Source: Microvirga terricola (GTDB lineage Bacteria; Pseudomonadota; Alphaproteobacteria; Rhizobiales; Beijerinckiaceae). Taken from it: 64,000 bases of DNA. Made by a program: the position numbers and the translations under genes. Below, one piece after another: positions 61,344 through 64,000 of the stretch. The stretch is from the NCBI RefSeq assembly GCF_011777495.1, contig NZ_JAATJS010000001.1, positions 434,001-498,000 on the forward strand. The letters run 5' to 3'. The notes beneath the pieces were generated by a model that saw nothing but the letters and a program-made list of their open reading frames with translations, was not told the DNA's origin and made no database searches. Numbering within the stretch: position 1 is the stretch's first letter; every line of letters starts with the position of its first letter.

Positions 61344-63086
61344 ATGCCCTCTCCCACAATTGACGAGGAATTCAATTTCACGGTCCCGGAAATGTATTCC
61401 GGCGCGACACCTTACATTATCGGCATCATCAGCAAGGCCGGCGACCCTGCAGACGCAGACTATGCTGTCCAAGGCGGCGTCAACAGCCCCTTCAAGATCG
61501 TCTTTGAAGACGGCCTGTACAAGCTCGCCCTGAAGGCCGACAGCACTCTGAATTACGAGGCAATCCCCGATCACCTCCTGAACGTGGTCGTCGTCATCAA
61601 TCACTCCGAAGGGCCGGATTATCGCCCCGTCGTCGTGAACGTGACCGATGTCAACGAAGCGCCGATCCTCACCATCCCCTTGAGCCCGACGTCACGGGTC
61701 CTGGACGGCGCACCCATCTCTCCATTCGATATCGCGACGATTGCTGATGAAGACATCGGCGACGAAATTACGCTGACCGTCGAGCTCTCCGACAAGGCTC
61801 TGGGGGCATTCCACCCGTCGGCGGGCGGAACTTACGATCCCGAAACCGGTATCTTCACCTTCATCGGGACGGCGGAGGCCGCGCAGGCGGCGTTCCAGGC
61901 GCTTCAATTCAAAGCGCGGGAGCGCGCCGTCGAGGCCGGATCGGTCGAAACCATCAGCTTTACGGTCACCGTCCAGGACAAGGGTGGCCTGAAGGGCACC
62001 CAGACCTACAGCTACGTGTCGGAGACCCAAAATCGCGCGCCGGACACGCTCACGCTGTCGAACACCGTCATCAACGAGAGCGCCACGGCCGGCACGGTGG
62101 GGTCGTTGCAGGCCCACGACTCCAACGGCGATGTGCTGACCTATACGCTCGTGAACGCATCCGGCACCGAGGAGGTCACGGACGCGTTCTTTGAGATCGC
62201 GAGCGAGGAAGTGAATGGCACGCTCGTTTATCGGATCGTGTCCAAGGGCTCGACCCTCGTGCCGAAGACGACCGACCACGACATCTTCATCAAGGTCACC
62301 GACGGCCATGGCGGCGAGAAGATCGAGAAGTTCACGATCACCATCAAGAACGTGAACGCCGCGCCGACCGATATCAGCCTCGATAAGATGTCGGTCAAGG
62401 AACTCTCTGCCAACAACACGGTGGTTGGCGTGCTGTCGGCCACCGATGGCGATGAGGGCGAGAGCGCAACCTACAAGCTCCTGGACAATCCGGGTGGACG
62501 CTTCGCCGTGCAGGGCAACAAGATCGTCGTCGCCGACGGCACGAAGCTCGACTACGAGCAGAACACGTCGCACAAGATCAAGGTTCAGGTGACCGATAGC
62601 GGCAACGCAACGTTCGTGAAGGAATGCACAATCAACGTCGAGGATGTTTCGCCCGAACGCGCTCGGGGAACTTCCGGCGCGGACAAGTTCGTCGGCGGGG
62701 GCGGCAATGACACGTTCTTCGGCGGGCTTGGCAACGACACGCTGACCGGCGGTAAGGGCAAGGACGTTTTCGTGTTCGACACCAAGCCGAACAAGAAGAC
62801 GAACTTCGACACGATCACCGACTTCAACGTGAAGGACGACAGCATCTATCTCGACAATGCGGTGTTCAAGAAGCTCGGCAAGGGCACGCTCTCGAAGCCA
62901 GGCAAGCTGAACAAGGACTTCTTCACCATCGGCAAGGCGAAGGATAAGGACGACTACCTGATCTACAACAAGAAGACGGGCGTTCTTTCTTACGACGCCG
63001 ATGGCAACGGCGCCGGTAAGGCGGTTGAGATCGCCAAACTCTCGACAAAGCTGAAGATGACCGCTGCCGACTTCCTGATCATCTGA
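61344..63086 (+). CDS. Cadherin-like RTX secreted protein
   Basis: 580 residues. Two cadherin/VCBS-type modules are seen, each ending in a Ca2+ motif (VNVTDVNEAPILTI near residue 100, TIKNVNAAPTDISL near 340). A third domain (ELSANNTVVGVLSATDGDEG) follows, then a short RTX region (GGGGNDTFFGGLGNDTLTGG, about 452-471) and the serralysin-like C-terminal module ending AADFLII. Likely a surface or secreted adhesin exported by a type I system. ATG 61344 with a weak ribosome site. Confidence 0.85.
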   Translation: MPSPTIDEEFNFTVPEMYSGATPYIIGIISKAGDPADADYAVQGGVNSPFKIVFEDGLYKLALKADSTLNYEAIPDHLLNVVVVINHSEGPDYRPVVVNVTDVNEAPILTIPLSPTSRVLDGAPISPFDIATIADEDIGDEITLTVELSDKALGAFHPSAGGTYDPETGIFTFIGTAEAAQAAFQALQFKARERAVEAGSVETISFTVTVQDKGGLKGTQTYSYVSETQNRAPDTLTLSNTVINESATAGTVGSLQAHDSNGDVLTYTLVNASGTEEVTDAFFEIASEEVNGTLVYRIVSKGSTLVPKTTDHDIFIKVTDGHGGEKIEKFTITIKNVNAAPTDISLDKMSVKELSANNTVVGVLSATDGDEGESATYKLLDNPGGRFAVQGNKIVVADGTKLDYEQNTSHKIKVQVTDSGNATFVKECTINVEDVSPERARGTSGADKFVGGGGNDTFFGGLGNDTLTGGKGKDVFVFDTKPNKKTNFDTITDFNVKDDSIYLDNAVFKKLGKGTLSKPGKLNKDFFTIGKAKDKDDYLIYNKKTGVLSYDADGNGAGKAVEIAKLSTKLKMTAADFLII

Positions 63087-63110
63087 CGTCTGGGACCGAT
63101 CCTCTTTGAC

Positions 63111-63142
63111 GCCCCCGGTCCATCGTGGCCGGGGCCTTTTTT
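63111..63142 (+). terminator. Terminator of the cadherin-like RTX gene
   Basis: CCCCGG / CCGGGG stem around a 10-base loop, then CC and six T, 25 bp after the stop. Confidence 0.85.
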
Positions 63143-63200
63143 GTGCGCGTTCAGTATTTGCGACTGCCCTACATCGAACGATCCGTCCGAATATACAGTA

Positions 63201-63221
63201 GTTGATTTGTTAAATCATAAC
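63201..63221. promoter_or_regulatory. AT-rich imperfect palindrome upstream of the last gene
   Basis: ATTT-GTT-AAAT core flanked by GTT on the left and AAC on the right, 33 bp before the ATG 63254. Weak relative of the elements before the other two RTX genes. Confidence 0.35.
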
Positions 63222-63253
63222 ATATAGCTGTGGTTGCTTCTTGGGAAAAAGCG

Positions 63254-64000
63254 ATGGCAATCCGGACCGTTACATTTGATCAGCTGCCTGGGGGCAAGTT
63301 CGTCGGCGGAGGAGCCGATACACTCGCGTTGAGTGGCAACTCGACGGACATGTTCGACTTAACTCAAGCCGAGTTTAGCGGATTTACGACGATCACGACC
63401 GACGCCGCTTTCCGCATCAAGATGACCGGCGCACAGTTCGACGGCATTACGACGATTGAAGGAACTTGGTACAACCGTCTCCAAATTGTCGGATCAATCG
63501 TTGATATTCGAGGCAAGTCGATTTCCCAAGTGTGGGGGATCGATATTGATCCGAATGCGACCGTTTATGCAAATGAGCTTTCAAAGCTCGATTATGTCGA
63601 TGCCTTTTACACTAAAGGCGAGACATTGCGATTTTTCGGAACGCTATCAGACGCCGACCGAGCGCTGGCTCACAATTCCGGCTACGACAAGGTCGTTGAC
63701 GATACGGGACTCGAAACGACAAACCCGCCACCAGTGATTTCGAATTTATCGGAAGAGCAACGTCTCGTTCGCCCTGGTGAAATTGTGCTGCTTGACGCGG
63801 CATCTGACGCCACAGTGTCAGATGACCAGGGGACGATAAGACGAGTTTTCGTAGAGGTCAAATCGGGGTTCTCTTCCGATTACGCCCGTATCGTCTCAAC
63901 TGACAGACTCAACTTCATTAAAGATTCTTCCGGGGATTTCGCTATCTACTTCGACGGAATTAAAATTGGAAATTACTCCAAGAGTGCGTACGGAGGCTAT
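63254..64000 (+). CDS. Start of a large, probably secreted or surface protein (truncated by the window)
   Basis: Open from ATG 63254 to the edge, 249 codons, no stop. The start MAIRTVTFDQLPGGKF has no signal peptide, in line with type I secretion. The first 120 residues carry beta-rich repeats (FSGFTTITTDAAFRIKMTGA, GAQFDGITTIEGTW), and a second domain begins near 155 (PPVISNLSEEQRLVRPGEIV). Codon use is less GC-rich than in neighbours. No RTX repeats are visible yet. Confidence 0.7.
   Translation, partial: MAIRTVTFDQLPGGKFVGGGADTLALSGNSTDMFDLTQAEFSGFTTITTDAAFRIKMTGAQFDGITTIEGTWYNRLQIVGSIVDIRGKSISQVWGIDIDPNATVYANELSKLDYVDAFYTKGETLRFFGTLSDADRALAHNSGYDKVVDDTGLETTNPPPVISNLSEEQRLVRPGEIVLLDAASDATVSDDQGTIRRVFVEVKSGFSSDYARIVSTDRLNFIKDSSGDFAIYFDGIKIGNYSKSAYGGY

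Overview
The window looks like a chromosomal segment of a Hyphomicrobiales (Rhizobiales) alphaproteobacterium. The support is high GC, the acpXL-fabZ-fabF2-fabF1 very-long-chain fatty-acid cluster for lipid A, the leuD/leuB/asd gene set, a typical Rhizobiales palindromic intergenic repeat, and a CnoX / LON-domain / Trm112-like trio. The left 30.5 kb is a Mu-like transposable prophage. The right 33.5 kb is host chromosome carrying an unusual concentration of RTX (calcium-binding, type I secreted) proteins.

Prophage (1 to 30540, continuing left of the window). In phage orientation it reads right to left. It runs from the left tip with three MuA-like sites (30381-30540) to an S24 CI-like repressor (plus strand), divergent ner, a ParB-like gene, small genes, transposase A (DDE) and target-capture ATPase B. 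Then come a block of small unknown early genes and gemA, followed by a Mor/C-family activator, endolysin and membrane lysis protein. The late genes follow: DUF2730, small and large terminase, portal, F, G, protease I with nested scaffold Z, decoration protein, major head T, gp35-gp38, sheath L, tube M, tail chaperone with a -1 frameshift, tape measure, N, P, gp45 and the first 23 codons of gp46. A 22-bp, same-orientation, palindromic element occurs three times, each just upstream of a late operon (endolysin, protease I, gp46). These are best read as operators of the single Mor-like activator, equivalent to Mu late promoters. The G-I intergenic region, where Mu has its strong gyrase site, is about 18 kb from the left tip and carries helically phased CTCTTA repeats.

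Host region. The phage tip lies 112 bp downstream of fabF1XL, where related genomes carry the dehydrogenase and lpxXL genes of the lipid A C28 pathway, so the prophage probably splits that cluster. FabF2XL has lost the ketosynthase cysteine and may act like a chain-length factor with FabF1XL. Further right are an RTX protein, a phosphatase, an MsbA-type exporter, tRNA-Gly(GCC), a YbaK-type deacylase, CnoX, a LON-domain protein, a Trm112-like protein, a CoA ester lyase, a DUF429-threonine dehydratase fusion, and a large RTX protein with 27-residue repeats. After those come a carbonic anhydrase, LysE exporters, a site-2 protease homologue, a DUF2167 protein, asd, a sulfite oxidase homologue, leuB, a frameshifted RTX gene, a lytic transglycosylase, leuD, a cadherin-like RTX protein and the start of another large, probably surface, protein.

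The RTX genes share C-terminal secretion modules, two of them nearly identical in inverted orientation. Three of the five RTX or putative surface genes are preceded by AT-rich inverted repeats. No CRISPR array or insertion sequence was seen.
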